In this document: in pieces, positions 23,487 to 32,822 of the stretch | Position numbering within the stretch: the stretch's first letter is position 1 | Layout: every line of letters starts with the position of its first letter | DNA from: JANJUB01 sp040081075 | GTDB lineage: Bacteria > Armatimonadota > Fimbriimonadia > Fimbriimonadales > Fimbriimonadaceae | Assembly (NCBI GenBank): GCA_040081075.1 | Contig: JBEBHJ010000015.1 | Location: forward strand, 1 to 59,368 | DNA length: 59,368 bases | Reading direction: 5' to 3' | The notes under the pieces: model-generated | Databases searched by the model: none | What the model was told of the DNA's origin: nothing | The model's input: only the letters and a program-made list of their open reading frames with translations | Program-made: the position numbers and the translations under genes

Positions 23487-24032
23487 GTGGCAGATTGGTT
23501 TTACATCGGGAATTATGGGCAGTTGGGCCCTCTCACCAAGGAACAACTCGATGAGCTGATCGAAGGAGGTGTTGTCGTGCGCGACACCTATGTGTGGAAG
23601 TCCGGTATGCCCCAATGGGTGCCCGCCGAAAGCGTTCATGAGCTCGCCAGCGCTTTTCGATCCATCGACCCGCTAATGGCTCCGCCTCCCCCACCTTCGC
23701 CAGGAATGCCCGTTATGCCCCAACCGATGATGCAAAGCGCACCAGGGTATGCGGTTCCTCCCTATCAACAAGGCGCATATGCAATGAATCCGTATGGCCA
23801 CGCGCACCTTGCCCAACTGAAGAGTGACAAGAGCCGCATCACGGCGGGAATTTTGAACATTATCATCCCAGGGTCGGGGCGAATCTACTTGGGTTTCTCA
23901 GCAACCGGAGTTCTCCAACTCGTGTTATCGATTTGCACAGGAGGCGTGCTGTGGCTATGGCCGCTGGTTGACGGAATCATGATGCTCACGGGAGCAGTCA
24001 AATTGGATGGATATGGTCGGGTTCTGGACTAA
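23487..24032 (+). CDS. GYF_2 domain and TM2 domain membrane protein
   Basis: The product has 181 residues from GTG 23487. Residues 4-60 are a GYF_2 domain (WFYIGNYGQLGPLTKEQLDE, DTYVWKSGMPQWVPAESV). A Pro/Met-rich linker follows. Residues 120-175 are TM2-like (AGILNIIIPGSGRIYLGF, LQLVLSICTGGVLWLWPLVD). Such proteins are common in bacteria and their role is unknown. The GYF part is cytoplasmic and would bind proline-rich peptides. Confidence 0.85.
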   Translation: MADWFYIGNYGQLGPLTKEQLDELIEGGVVVRDTYVWKSGMPQWVPAESVHELASAFRSIDPLMAPPPPPSPGMPVMPQPMMQSAPGYAVPPYQQGAYAMNPYGHAHLAQLKSDKSRITAGILNIIIPGSGRIYLGFSATGVLQLVLSICTGGVLWLWPLVDGIMMLTGAVKLDGYGRVLD

Positions 24033-24085
24033 CCGACATTGACAGCAACAAAAAGCCGGCTCAATCGTCGTATCATTGAAAGGAA

Positions 24086-24616
24086 ATGAACTTTTATCGA
24101 CTCTTATTGGGATTGGTGATTCTCTTCGTAGCGTGTCTCGGCAGCGCGCAGAGTTCCTACACGCCTACCCGAGGGGAAACTGTCCTAAAATTGGAGATCG
24201 AGGGGCGCGGTAGCTTGTTCATTCGCCTCTTCACTAAAGAAGCTCCAAAGGCAACGGCGCACATCATCGAATTGGTTCAAAGGGGTTTCTACGACACCAA
24301 GCCGTTTCATCGCGTTGAACGATCACCAAAGCCATTCTTGGCTCAAATTGGGCCGACGAACTCGACGGAAGCGGCCGACGTTCGCATTCCCTACGAGGAT
24401 TCAGGCTTCAGTTTCAAGGAAGCCGGTATGGTTGGTCTAAGTGCAAAGCCTAATGACCGAGATTCTGGAGATTGCCAATTCCACATTCTTCTGGGGCCAG
24501 CTACGTTCTTAGATGGTAGTTACACGTGTTTCGGTAAGGTCGTTTTTGGCGCCGACATCCTCGGCGCGCTGAAGCAGGGTGATAAGGTCAAAAAGGCCAG
24601 CATCGTGCGCGGCTAG
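24086..24616 (+). CDS. Exported cyclophilin-type peptidyl-prolyl isomerase
   Basis: This 176-residue protein has AAAGGAA before ATG 24086 and a signal peptide (MNFYRLLLGLVILFVACLGSAQ). The cyclophilin domain shows GSLFIRLFTKEAPKATAHII, GFYDTKPFHRVERSPKPFLAQ, DSGDCQFHILLGPATFLDGS and YTCFGKVVFGADIL. The active Arg of FHRV is kept. It acts in folding outside the cytoplasm. The stop overlaps the carA stop region by 4 bp in convergent orientation. Confidence 0.9.
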   Translation: MNFYRLLLGLVILFVACLGSAQSSYTPTRGETVLKLEIEGRGSLFIRLFTKEAPKATAHIIELVQRGFYDTKPFHRVERSPKPFLAQIGPTNSTEAADVRIPYEDSGFSFKEAGMVGLSAKPNDRDSGDCQFHILLGPATFLDGSYTCFGKVVFGADILGALKQGDKVKKASIVRG

Positions 24617-25722
24617 CGATTTACCGCCGTCATACGATCAACGAACTGAGCGAAGTAAGGTCTCGAATCCCATGGTCCAGGTGCCGCCTCGGGATGATAT
24701 TGGATGCTCGAGGCGTCCGCACCCTTTACTTCGATCCCTTCCACCGTCTCGTCATTTACGTTAATCTGAGTGACTTCGGCGGCAGTGCCATTAAGGGATT
24801 CTGGATCAACCGCATAGCCGTGATTCTGAGACGTAATCGTCACAAGCCCCGTTCGTAAATCTTTAACGGGATGATTTGACCCACGATGGCCAAATTTGAG
24901 CTTAAATGTTTTCCCGCCAATCGCCTGGCAAAGGAGTTGATTTCCCAAGCAAATTCCGAACATCGGGCGCTGCCCGAGCAAACGCTTGACCGTTTCCACC
25001 ACAGGTTCCAATCGAGCCGGATCGCCTGGCCCTGGCGAGAGCAAGATCCCGTCCGGGTTCCATGCCATCACTTCGTCAGCGGTCGCGGTGGCCGGAAGGA
25101 CGATGCAGCGGCAACCCGCAGCCGTAAATCGGCGCAGAATATTGAATTTCAGTCCACAATCAATCACTACGAGTCGTACTTTCCAACCGTCTGAACTGGA
25201 TTCCACGCTCTCTTTTCCCGAAAAGCCCCAAGCGTAAGGTGCCTTCGTAGTTACGGAGTAGACAAAATCGGTCTCATCATACGACTGGCTCTGGGCCAAC
25301 TTCGCCCTTGCTTCTTCAATGCTGCCATTCGTAAGGATGCCCATTGTGACGCCCCCCGATCGAATGCGTTTTGTAATCTCCCTAGTATCCACACCTTGAA
25401 TCCCGGGAAGGTTCCTCTCCTTCATAAGTTGATCTAGAGATTTGGTGGAACGCCAGTTGGAAGGAATGTCGCAGGCTTCCCGCACAATGAAACCCGAAGG
25501 CTGGAGCCGATCTGATTCAAAGTCATCCTCGTTGATCCCGTAGTTTCCGATAAGAGGATAGGTGAGCATGACCATTTGGCCACCATAGCTTGGATCCGTC
25601 AAGATTTCTTGGTAACCGGTCATTCCCGTGTTAAAGACCACTTCGCCGATGCCGTCGCAGTCGGCACCAAGTGGAGTACCTTCAAAATGGGAGCCATCGG
25701 ATAGGACGAGTTTTCGCCTCAC
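24613..25722 (-). CDS. carA: Carbamoyl-phosphate synthase small subunit
   Basis: The product has 369 residues from GTG 25722. The N-terminal CPSase_sm domain has GEVVFNTGMTGYQEILTDPS and SGFIVREACD. The glutaminase domain has GILLSPGPGDP, MFGICLGNQLLCQAIGG (Cys258) and IQYHPEAAPGP (His343, Glu345). It supplies ammonia to CarB for arginine and pyrimidine synthesis. carB is not in the window. It follows galT on the same strand after 41 bp. Confidence 0.97.
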   Translation of the reverse strand: MRRKLVLSDGSHFEGTPLGADCDGIGEVVFNTGMTGYQEILTDPSYGGQMVMLTYPLIGNYGINEDDFESDRLQPSGFIVREACDIPSNWRSTKSLDQLMKERNLPGIQGVDTREITKRIRSGGVTMGILTNGSIEEARAKLAQSQSYDETDFVYSVTTKAPYAWGFSGKESVESSSDGWKVRLVVIDCGLKFNILRRFTAAGCRCIVLPATATADEVMAWNPDGILLSPGPGDPARLEPVVETVKRLLGQRPMFGICLGNQLLCQAIGGKTFKLKFGHRGSNHPVKDLRTGLVTITSQNHGYAVDPESLNGTAAEVTQINVNDETVEGIEVKGADASSIQYHPEAAPGPWDSRPYFAQFVDRMTAVNR

Positions 25723-25763
25723 GCTGGGGCTGAAGGATACCCTTTGCCGGGACTACTTTACCG

Positions 25764-26723
25764 TCAAAGCTCTCGCAGACGTGCCGCCGTCACTTCCGGC
25801 AAAGTGTCGTTAATCCACGCTCCAGCCCCAGATTCACTGCCCGCCAAATACTTGAGCTTTTCCGCCGTTCGGTATGGTGGATAAAACTCGACGTGAAGCC
25901 AGTTAAACTCGTATCCCGGAACCGCTGGCTCCTGGTGCATTGCCATGATGTAAGGGAGTGAGAACCCGAAAAGCCGGTCATATTTTTGAGTGACCAACTG
26001 AAGAATCTCGGCAAACTCATCCTGCTCGATCGGCAACAGCTCGGCCAGAGACCGCCGTTGCTCCCGTGGCACCACCCAAACTTCATAGGGGTATCGAGCA
26101 AAAACGGGCACAATCGCCAAGAACGAGTTGTTCTCGTGCACGATGCGCGGACCCTTAAGCTCTTCGTTGAGCCAATCGCAAAAGAGGGTAGTCCCAGTTT
26201 TGGCATAGTGGTCCTTTTCGGACTCTAGTTCTGCCATCAGCGTGGCGGGAATGAAAGGATAAGCATAGATTTGGCCGTGCGGGTGGCTCAGCGTAACCCC
26301 GATTTCTTTTCCTTTGTTTTCAAAAATGAACACATATTCAACGTCTTCGCGCGCAGCGAGTTCGATGTATCGCTCTCGCCACACACGAACAAGCTTTCGT
26401 ATCTGGCTTAAGGGCAAACTGGCGAACGTTGCCCGATGCTCGCTTGAGTAGCAAACAACTTCGCAGGCTCCGTTGGCAGGGCGAACCGGAACTAGATCCG
26501 AACTCTCGATTTCAGGATCGGGCGGTGTCGGGCTCAACGAAGGAAATTTATTCTCAAAAACCGCGATGTCATAGTTCGGAACTGGCACTTCGGTGGGAAA
26601 TCCACCCGGTTTGGTCGGGCATAGGGGACAGTAGTCATCAGGAGGGTGGAAGGTTCTGTCCTGCCGATGAGTTGCAGTAATAACCCATGTTCGCAAGAAA
26701 GGATGATAACGCAGCTCCGACAC
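25764..26723 (-). CDS. galT: Galactose-1-phosphate uridylyltransferase
   Basis: The product has 319 residues from GTG 26723. The zinc pair is CPLC (32-35) and the nucleophile motif is SHPHGQIYAYPF (His149). The C-terminal half has FNWLHVEFYPPYR. It exchanges UMP between UDP-glucose and galactose-1-phosphate in the Leloir pathway. It is divergent from the class II aldolase gene and runs toward carA. It fits with the alpha-galactosidase-like enzyme at 11418-13526 as a downstream step. Confidence 0.95.
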   Translation of the reverse strand: MSELRYHPFLRTWVITATHRQDRTFHPPDDYCPLCPTKPGGFPTEVPVPNYDIAVFENKFPSLSPTPPDPEIESSDLVPVRPANGACEVVCYSSEHRATFASLPLSQIRKLVRVWRERYIELAAREDVEYVFIFENKGKEIGVTLSHPHGQIYAYPFIPATLMAELESEKDHYAKTGTTLFCDWLNEELKGPRIVHENNSFLAIVPVFARYPYEVWVVPREQRRSLAELLPIEQDEFAEILQLVTQKYDRLFGFSLPYIMAMHQEPAVPGYEFNWLHVEFYPPYRTAEKLKYLAGSESGAGAWINDTLPEVTAARLREL

Positions 26724-26729
26724 GCAACA

Positions 26730-26735
26730 AGTGTA
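26730..26735 (-). promoter_or_regulatory. -10-like TACACT 6 nt from GTG of galT
   Basis: On the minus strand TACACT, 6 nt, GTG 26723; there is no Shine-Dalgarno. Confidence 0.35.
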
Positions 26736-26754
26736 TTCGATGCAATAATCTCTC

Positions 26755-27384
26755 GTGCGGTCGGAGGTATTTCAGCGGGATGAAATGGTCGAATGTGGCC
26801 GACTTCTGTGGCAACGCAACCTCCTCGGCGCAACCGAAGGCAATCTAAGCTGCCGACTTGGCGAAGACCGACTTCTCTGCACTCCCAGTGGGTTCTCGAA
26901 AGGACATCTATCCCCTCATGACCTCGTTGTTATCGATCTAAGCGGGGCCCCAATCGATCCTAACTCCCTTCGCCCAAGCAGCGAGATTCGGATGCACCTT
27001 GGGATTTACCAGCAATGCCCCCACATCGAAGCTGTGGTTCATGCCCATCCCCTCAATGCCACCGCATTTGCACTTGCCGGAAAGACCATACCGATCGAGT
27101 TCTTGCCGGAAGCCCTGGTCGAGTTGGGCCCAGTTGCCCTCGTCCCTTTTGCGATGCCGGGAACCGATGAGGTGCCGGATTCCCTCATCCCTTTTCTCGA
27201 GAGGCACCGGACCTTCTTGCTATCGAATCACGGGGCGGTAACCACGGGAGGCAACCTGCGGGAGGCAACCTACCGCATGGAAGTGCTTGAGCGAATTGCT
27301 CAGATCACGACGCTCAGTCAAGCGCTTGGTCCGCCGTCCTCGCTTTCGCCGGCGCAACTTGCTCGGTTCGAGGAAGCGTATTGA
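26755..27384 (+). CDS. Class II aldolase/adducin family protein
   Basis: The product has 209 residues from GTG 26755. The family pattern is clear: LLGATEGNLSCRLGEDRLLC, TPSGFSKGHLSPHDLVVID, EIRMHLGIYQQCPHIEAVVHAHP (zinc histidines) and FLLSNHGAVTTGGNLREA (third His). It resembles L-fuculose-phosphate aldolase; the exact sugar is not readable. Its end overlaps the MATE gene by 4 bp. Confidence 0.88.
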   Translation: MRSEVFQRDEMVECGRLLWQRNLLGATEGNLSCRLGEDRLLCTPSGFSKGHLSPHDLVVIDLSGAPIDPNSLRPSSEIRMHLGIYQQCPHIEAVVHAHPLNATAFALAGKTIPIEFLPEALVELGPVALVPFAMPGTDEVPDSLIPFLERHRTFLLSNHGAVTTGGNLREATYRMEVLERIAQITTLSQALGPPSSLSPAQLARFEEAY

Positions 27385-28775
27385 AAGAGCAAGAAAACGC
27401 AGTGAAGGTCGTCTGGGCGCTTGCCTGGCCCGCCGTTGCTTTGAACTCAATGCAGGTCATCAACACCCTGCTTGACTCCTTTTTTGTTGGCAACCTCAAG
27501 GAGTCGTCTGTCACCGCGTACGGGGGCATGACGCCCGTGCTGTTTTTGATGTTCTCGCTGGCCATGACCTTCGGAACCGCTTCTACCGCACTAGTTAGCC
27601 GAGCGTTCGGGGCCGGAAATCGCGACGAATGGCGTGCAGCCTCTCGCCAAACAAGTGCGCTTAGCTTTTTGACGGGCTGCGTACTTGGCGCAGTGTGTTG
27701 GCTCCTTGCCGAGCCGGCCGCTCAACTGATGTTGCCAGAGAAATCAGGAGAGGCTGTTACGTTAATGGCACAGTTTTTTCGAGTTTATGCGGTCGGACTT
27801 CCCGCGATCTATCTTGTGCAAGCTCTAGCGGGATCGCTTCGTGGAACGGGTGACACTAAGAGCCCAATGGTGATTAGCGGGATCACAATTTGTCTTCACA
27901 TTCTCTTCAATTTGCTCCTCATTCGAGAAACGCTTACGATTGGCGGCGTCCAATTCAAAACTGCGGGTATGGGACTTCAGGGAGCTGGCATTGCGCTCAC
28001 GAGTTCTGCCTGCATTTCAGGGTTGATTTACGCTTTCTGGGCATCACGGACGGCAATCGGAAACCAGAATCCCCTTCTGTTGCCCAAACTTCAATGGGTC
28101 CAGAGGATTGTCAAGGTTGCCGTTCCCTCAGCCGTAATGAATGTGCTCAGGGTTGGATCACTCGGTGCCTTTCAGTTCGCGCTCAAGTATGTTCCCGATG
28201 GCGGACATGCAATTGCCGCCCTAAGACCGGCATTTGCAATTGAGTCCATCATGTTTATGCCCTCTTTCGGTCTTTCTATGGCGGCGGCGGCTCTGGTTGG
28301 GCAAAGCCTCGGTATGAAGAACGCGGCTAGAGCTGAGCGCCTCGCCTGGGCCGCGGCCCACATGGGCGCAAGCATCACGCTGATTTTATGTATCCCAGTA
28401 GCCGTGTTTGCGCCACTGATTTCCCATATCCAACTTGGCGATAAACCGGAAATTGTTCATCAATCGGTTTCGTTGCTTCGGACGCTCTGCACCACAGAGG
28501 TCTTTTTTGCCTATGCGATGGTGTTGATTGGGGCTATGCAGGGCGCTGGCGATACGCGGCGACCGCTATGGGTCACCATCGTTAACCTGTGGATGTTGCG
28601 CGTTCCGTTGGCTTATACTCTCGCGTTGAGCACCGGAGTCTTGCCTTGGCTTCCGTTTGGATTCGGCATGGGTGCACTTGGCGCTTGGACGGCGATGGCG
28701 ATTTCGCAAGCAACCCAAGGCGCTATGTCTATGGTGATCTTTAAGTTTGGCGCTTGGAAAACAACCCAAGTTTGA
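27381..28775 (+). CDS. MATE family efflux transporter
   Basis: The product has 464 residues from TTG 27381 with about 12 membrane helices in two similar halves. The first half has ALAWPAVALNSMQVINTLLD and ALAGSLRGTGDTKSPMVISG. The second half has MLIGAMQGAGDTRRPLWVTI (shown as VLIGAMQGAGDTRRPLW), the repeat of the same G-x-GDT loop. It exports cationic drugs or metabolites using Na+ or H+. It is coupled to the aldolase gene. Confidence 0.9.
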   Translation: MKEQENAVKVVWALAWPAVALNSMQVINTLLDSFFVGNLKESSVTAYGGMTPVLFLMFSLAMTFGTASTALVSRAFGAGNRDEWRAASRQTSALSFLTGCVLGAVCWLLAEPAAQLMLPEKSGEAVTLMAQFFRVYAVGLPAIYLVQALAGSLRGTGDTKSPMVISGITICLHILFNLLLIRETLTIGGVQFKTAGMGLQGAGIALTSSACISGLIYAFWASRTAIGNQNPLLLPKLQWVQRIVKVAVPSAVMNVLRVGSLGAFQFALKYVPDGGHAIAALRPAFAIESIMFMPSFGLSMAAAALVGQSLGMKNAARAERLAWAAAHMGASITLILCIPVAVFAPLISHIQLGDKPEIVHQSVSLLRTLCTTEVFFAYAMVLIGAMQGAGDTRRPLWVTIVNLWMLRVPLAYTLALSTGVLPWLPFGFGMGALGAWTAMAISQATQGAMSMVIFKFGAWKTTQV

Positions 28776-28933
28776 AAATTGTCTAGCACTCGCCTAGAGA
28801 TTTGGACTCGAGATTCCAAAAATGTAAATGTCGCGTGTGCGGACAACAAAAACCAAGTGAAAGTGCCTTGCCAAGGCAGGGTCGAAGGCGGAAGTTCACA
28901 AGCAGGCGGAATAGTTTAGGAATATATCAAAGT

Positions 28934-29275
28934 ATGAGAAAACACATACAGAAGCGCGCTTTTACGTTGGTCGAAATCATGATCGTTGTTCTGATCATCG
29001 GAATTTTGCTCGCGATCGCAGTCCCCAACTTCGTAAAGGCGAGGGAAAATGCTCGGGTCAAAACCTGCATTGCTCAGCTTAAGCGAATTGAAGCATCGAA
29101 AGAACAATGGGCCATGGAGTTTAAGAAGAGCGCTACGGATACGCCCGCCCAAGGTGATTTGGTCCCCGACTACATCAAGGGATGGGTCGAGTGCCCAGGA
29201 GGCGGAAGCTACACGATCAACAACGTAGGAACGAAGCCAACCTGCTCGCTGGGTGGCACCCACGTGATTCCCTAA
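28934..29275 (+). CDS. Type IV pilin-like / type II secretion pseudopilin
   Basis: The start at ATG 28934 gives 113 residues. The leader MRKHIQKRA is followed by FTLVEIMIVVLIIGILLAIA. The cleavage site has Ala instead of Gly at -1, and the conserved Glu5 is present. The body has PNFVKARENARVKTCIAQLK, IEASKEQWAMEFKK, DLVPDYIKGWVECPGGG and a final cysteine loop. It is the GspG/PilE-like short form. No other pilus gene is near, so it is a stand-alone subunit. A terminator follows at 29300. Confidence 0.88.
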   Translation: MRKHIQKRAFTLVEIMIVVLIIGILLAIAVPNFVKARENARVKTCIAQLKRIEASKEQWAMEFKKSATDTPAQGDLVPDYIKGWVECPGGGSYTINNVGTKPTCSLGGTHVIP

Positions 29276-29299
29276 CTTTCGGTTTGCTATGCACCTAGG

Positions 29300-29330
29300 C
29301 CCAAGCCATTAGCTTGGGTCTATTTGTTTT
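29300..29330. terminator. Rho-independent terminator after the pilin gene
   Basis: CCCAAGC (29300-29306), a CATTA loop, GCTTGGG (29312-29318), then TCTATTTGTTTT. It reaches into the last codons of the convergent dehydrogenase gene. Confidence 0.75.
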
Positions 29331-30768
29331 CAACGAGCCTTATGATCTTGTCCGGGTCATTCAAAGCGACGTATATCGCACCGTCTGGGCCAACCGTGAC
29401 TTCCCTAACCCGACCTAGATCACGAATCAGCACTTCGCTTTCCACAAACTTGCCATTCTTAACTCGGATACGGTCGACGTTCTGACCCGAAAGGCCGCCA
29501 GCGACAAGATCGCCTCGCCACTTGGCAAACATCTTGTTGCCACGGAGGCTATCTAACCCACATGCTCCGATGGAAGGCAACCAGCGATAGACCGGGAGCG
29601 AAATGTTCTGGTCCGACGAGGGCCAAGGCACCCAATCGGCCGAGTCGTTATAGTTGATGCTGAACGCAACCAACGGCCAACCGTAGTTTGAGGCAGGCTT
29701 TATCAAGTTAAGTTCATCGCCACCGCGCGGCCCGTGCTCGGTGTCCCACAAGTTTCCATCGCGATCCACCGCCAACCCTTGCGGGTTTCGATGTCCGTAA
29801 GACCAAACAGCTTCAATGCCTCCCTTGCCCACGAATGGGTTATCTTTTGGAATCGAACCATCCTCATTAACGCGATAGATTTTTCCGTTGGGCTTATCCA
29901 ATTGCTGAGCTAATGCACCATTGCCCCGCTCTCCCGTGGAGAAAAAGACGTGGCCCTTACCGTCAAACACGATTCGCGAGCCGAAGTGAACTTGCGAAGA
30001 GTTATAGGTTGATTGGTCGTTTTCAAAGATCGTTTGTGTCTCTGTCCACTTGGATCCCGCGATCTTTCCGCGCACAATCTTTGTCATGCCCGCTCTACCG
30101 GTCTTGGCTGGATCGGTTAGGGAAAGGTATATCCAGCCATTCTTGGCATAGTTCGGGTGGACCGCCACATCCATGAGTCCGCCCTGGCCCAACTGAACCG
30201 ACTTTGGCAGGTCTTCAACCGATGTCACGCCCCCTTGCCAAACCAGAAAGAGCTGACCCGGCCGATTTGTCACCAACATTCGACCATCGGGGAGCCAATC
30301 TATCGCCCATGGAACTTTAAGTCCATTCCCCTCCAGCACAGTTTCAACCTTGTAATCGTGATCGCGTGCATCATAAATGCCGTCGCTTTGTTTGGGTTTG
30401 GTTTCGGCGCGCAAGGCGTCTCGTTGCAACTCGCGAATGTGAACAACTTGACCCCAAACTTCTTGGTCGGTCAAGGTTTTCCCAAAAGCCTCCATGCCTG
30501 CATCGGCGACGCCATCTTTGATCGCCAAGAAGTATTTGCGATCGAAGTCTTGGTGGAATTTTTCGACTTTCAGAAGGCTCTGAGTTCCAGCGCCCCCACC
30601 CTGGCCCTTGTCGCCATGACACTTAGAACAATACTGTTCGTAAACCCTGGACACGTTATTGGTTTGCGGCATGGGAGTGTTAGATCCGCCGGGTCGATTT
30701 CCGGAACCGACGAGGGTCGCACCGGACACCAACACCAATCCACCGAGGCTCAAGGGAACAAACTTCAT
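29320..30768 (-). CDS. Cytochrome c / glucose-sorbosone dehydrogenase fusion
   Basis: The start at ATG 30768 is preferred because it gives a signal peptide (MKFVPLSLGGLVLVSGATLV) and has TAAAGT 7 nt upstream. A longer frame begins at 30837. Residues 40-110 are a mono-heme cytochrome c (YCSKCHGDKGQG, Cys47, Cys50, His51). Residues 125-480 are a six-bladed GSDH propeller (PWAIDWLPDGRMLVTNRPG, HFGSRIVFDGKGHVFFSTGE, YGHRNPQGLAVDRDGNLWDTEHGPRGGDE). It probably oxidises a sugar in the periplasm, with PQQ as cofactor, and passes electrons to the fused heme. The substrate is unknown. Confidence 0.88.
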   Translation of the reverse strand: MKFVPLSLGGLVLVSGATLVGSGNRPGGSNTPMPQTNNVSRVYEQYCSKCHGDKGQGGGAGTQSLLKVEKFHQDFDRKYFLAIKDGVADAGMEAFGKTLTDQEVWGQVVHIRELQRDALRAETKPKQSDGIYDARDHDYKVETVLEGNGLKVPWAIDWLPDGRMLVTNRPGQLFLVWQGGVTSVEDLPKSVQLGQGGLMDVAVHPNYAKNGWIYLSLTDPAKTGRAGMTKIVRGKIAGSKWTETQTIFENDQSTYNSSQVHFGSRIVFDGKGHVFFSTGERGNGALAQQLDKPNGKIYRVNEDGSIPKDNPFVGKGGIEAVWSYGHRNPQGLAVDRDGNLWDTEHGPRGGDELNLIKPASNYGWPLVAFSINYNDSADWVPWPSSDQNISLPVYRWLPSIGACGLDSLRGNKMFAKWRGDLVAGGLSGQNVDRIRVKNGKFVESEVLIRDLGRVREVTVGPDGAIYVALNDPDKIIRLVENK

Positions 30769-30775
30769 TAGGGAA

Positions 30776-30781
30776 ACTTTA
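30776..30781 (-). promoter_or_regulatory. -10 element TAAAGT 7 nt from start
   Basis: On the minus strand TAAAGT, 7 nt, ATG 30768. It supports the shorter start of the dehydrogenase. Confidence 0.35.
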
Positions 30782-30835
30782 CCTTGATTAGGTCTAGTTA
30801 TTGAACCTTCGCGCACCTGACTCGTATCACTCTTC

Positions 30836-32320
30836 ATGAAATTGCAAACAGAACGAGATCGCGTTGCCCATCTCTTGCGTAGATTCGGGCTGGGCTCAAG
30901 CGAGACCGAGTTAGAGTACTACGGCCATGATGGGCTCAAGGGCGCGATTGATCGCCTTCTAGGTTATCAGGATGTACCCGTTATTGGCGACTGGGACTCG
31001 GCTGCGTTTGCGAACAAACAAGGTGTCGTTAATATTCGAGTTGCCCAAGGGTTATGGTACGGGCGAGTTCTCGCAACATCACGCCCCCTCGAAGAGCGGC
31101 TGACAATCTTTTGGCACAATCATTTTGCCACCAGTGCCGAAAAAGTTGACAGCGCTTATGCGATGCTACGTCACGTTGACCTCCTGCGACGAAACTGCCT
31201 CGGAAAATTTGGAACTCTTTTGAGCGCTGTTAGCACTGACCCCGCGATGATCTTCTGGTTGGACAACAATGAGAACGTTGTTGGAAAGCCCAACGAGAAC
31301 TTTGCACGTGAGGTTATGGAGCTCTTCACGCTGGGCATCGGGCATTACACGGAAAAGGACATTCAGGAAGCCGCCCGAGCTTTTACTGGTTGGACGTTCG
31401 GAGTAGGTCAACGCTTTGTGCGCAAAGCAGGCACCGCTCCGCGCCGGGCAGATCGCTTTATCTTTGATCGGAAGAGTCACGATGGGGGCGAGAAAACCGT
31501 TTTCGGAAAGACCGGCAATTTTGGCGGAGAAGACATCCTTGAAAGCCTCATCAAGAACCCGCAAACTTCTCTCTACATCACCCAAAAATTTCTCACCTGG
31601 TTTGCCTATCCAAATCCGGAAACCCGATGGGTGGAGCGACTTGCCAAGAAGTTCTCCGACAGCGATCTCGACATCGGAACGCTTGTAAGGGCGATTATGG
31701 AAAGCGAGGAGTTCTATAGTGAACGGGCTGCGAACTCACTCATAAAGAACCCGGTCGACTTTTGCGTGGCTACCGCCCGACAGCTTGGGATCGGCGCAAG
31801 GATCAGTGCTTCGGTGGATGATGCCATCGCCAACCCGATTGTCAATGCCGAAAATGGGCTGAATCAAAAAGCTCTCCGTGCCATCGCTCCGGCGTTCGCG
31901 GTGCGGCAATCCATGGATTCAATGGGAATGGATCTGATGTATCCGCCCGACGTTTCGGGATGGAAGCCCGGCTCGAACTGGATCACGACCAGCACGGTTG
32001 TCGAGCGGATAAAGTGGGGGGATCGCCTCTTCTTACCTAGCGCGGCCGCGATTCGAGCAAATGTGGGAGCCCAGGGGAACCGAAATCCATCCGTGGGGTA
32101 TGACGCATCCGAAATCCTAGGCGGACTCTCAGACCCCAAGGACGTCGTGGCCAAGCTTGTCTCAGTTTTTGACGCCCGAATATCAGAAAACACCAACAAA
32201 ACACTGGTGCAAAGCGCTTCTGATGAAATGCGCGGCACGATGACTCGCATCCAGGCGAACGCGGTGGCAAAAGGTGTTTCGAAGTTGCTCTTTGCCTCAC
32301 CGGAATTTCAATTCAACTAA
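30836..32320 (+). CDS. DUF1800 family protein
   Basis: The product has 494 residues. DUF1800 patterns: HLLRRFGLGSSETELEYYG, LEERLTIFWHNHFATSAEK, NENFAREVMELFTLGIGHYT, EKDIQEAARAFTGWTF, YPPDVSGWKPGSNWI. Many DUF1800 proteins carry a signal peptide and pair with a DUF1501 gene; this one has neither. A role in sulfatase or export systems has been suggested for the family but is unproven. It is divergent from the dehydrogenase. Confidence 0.9.
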   Translation: MKLQTERDRVAHLLRRFGLGSSETELEYYGHDGLKGAIDRLLGYQDVPVIGDWDSAAFANKQGVVNIRVAQGLWYGRVLATSRPLEERLTIFWHNHFATSAEKVDSAYAMLRHVDLLRRNCLGKFGTLLSAVSTDPAMIFWLDNNENVVGKPNENFAREVMELFTLGIGHYTEKDIQEAARAFTGWTFGVGQRFVRKAGTAPRRADRFIFDRKSHDGGEKTVFGKTGNFGGEDILESLIKNPQTSLYITQKFLTWFAYPNPETRWVERLAKKFSDSDLDIGTLVRAIMESEEFYSERAANSLIKNPVDFCVATARQLGIGARISASVDDAIANPIVNAENGLNQKALRAIAPAFAVRQSMDSMGMDLMYPPDVSGWKPGSNWITTSTVVERIKWGDRLFLPSAAAIRANVGAQGNRNPSVGYDASEILGGLSDPKDVVAKLVSVFDARISENTNKTLVQSASDEMRGTMTRIQANAVAKGVSKLLFASPEFQFN

Positions 32321-32388
32321 GTCGCTTCGGTGAACCGAAGCATCATGGTAATTCAGGGATCTCAGCGTAGCCTCGAAACTGATGCACT

Positions 32389-32474
32389 TGGTGCCCAGGG
32401 AGGGACTCGAACCCTCATGATCTTGCGATCAACGGATTTTAAGTCCGCTGCGTCTACCATTCCGCCACCCGGGC
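32389..32474 (-). tRNA. tRNA-Leu (anticodon UAA)
   Basis: The 86-nt gene includes an encoded CCA. The acceptor GCCCGGG pairs with CCTGGGC. The anticodon stem CGGA/TCCG encloses CTTAAAA with anticodon TAA. A long class II variable arm TGATC-GCAA-GATCA is present, and the T-arm has GGTTCGAGTCC. The plus strand here has no real gene. Confidence 0.95.
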
Positions 32475-32585
32475 AGGCGAGCCAAATTATACTGGACTTG
32501 AGCAAACCCAATTCGCGAGAGAACCTGTCATAATCCGGTCTGCGGTTTTCCGCTGAAAATAAACATTTGAGGTAAGGTCAAGATC

Positions 32586-32822
32586 ATGTCCAGCGACATC
32601 TTTGAAAGAGTTAAGAAAGTTGTAGTCGAAGAGCTCGGGGTTAAGCCCGAGGAAGTAGTGGAAAGCGCAAGCTTTACCGAAGACCTTGGCGCCGATTCTC
32701 TCGACGTCGTTGAGCTCGTAATGGCGCTCGAAGACGAGTTTGGAATCGATATCCCTGATGAGGAAGTTGGTCAGATCAAAACTGTTGGTGACGCCACTAC
32801 CTACATTTCCGGCAAATCGTAA
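32586..32822 (+). CDS. acpP: Acyl carrier protein
   Basis: This 78-residue protein has GAGGTAAGG before ATG 32586. The motif DLGADSLDVVELVMALEDEF carries the phosphopantetheine serine. It is acidic and helical, as usual for type II fatty acid synthesis carriers. It is directly followed by fabF (stop 32820-32822, next ATG 32823). Confidence 0.98.
   Translation: MSSDIFERVKKVVVEELGVKPEEVVESASFTEDLGADSLDVVELVMALEDEFGIDIPDEEVGQIKTVGDATTYISGKS

Noticed and set aside
28802..28933. Upstream extension of the pilin gene by 44 codons
   Set aside because: It would bury the prepilin leader; ATG 28934 gives the normal short positively charged leader.
30157..30771. 204-codon plus frame
   Set aside because: Antisense to the cytochrome c/GSDH dehydrogenase.
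32330..32533. 67-codon plus frame
   Set aside because: It is the antisense of tRNA-Leu.
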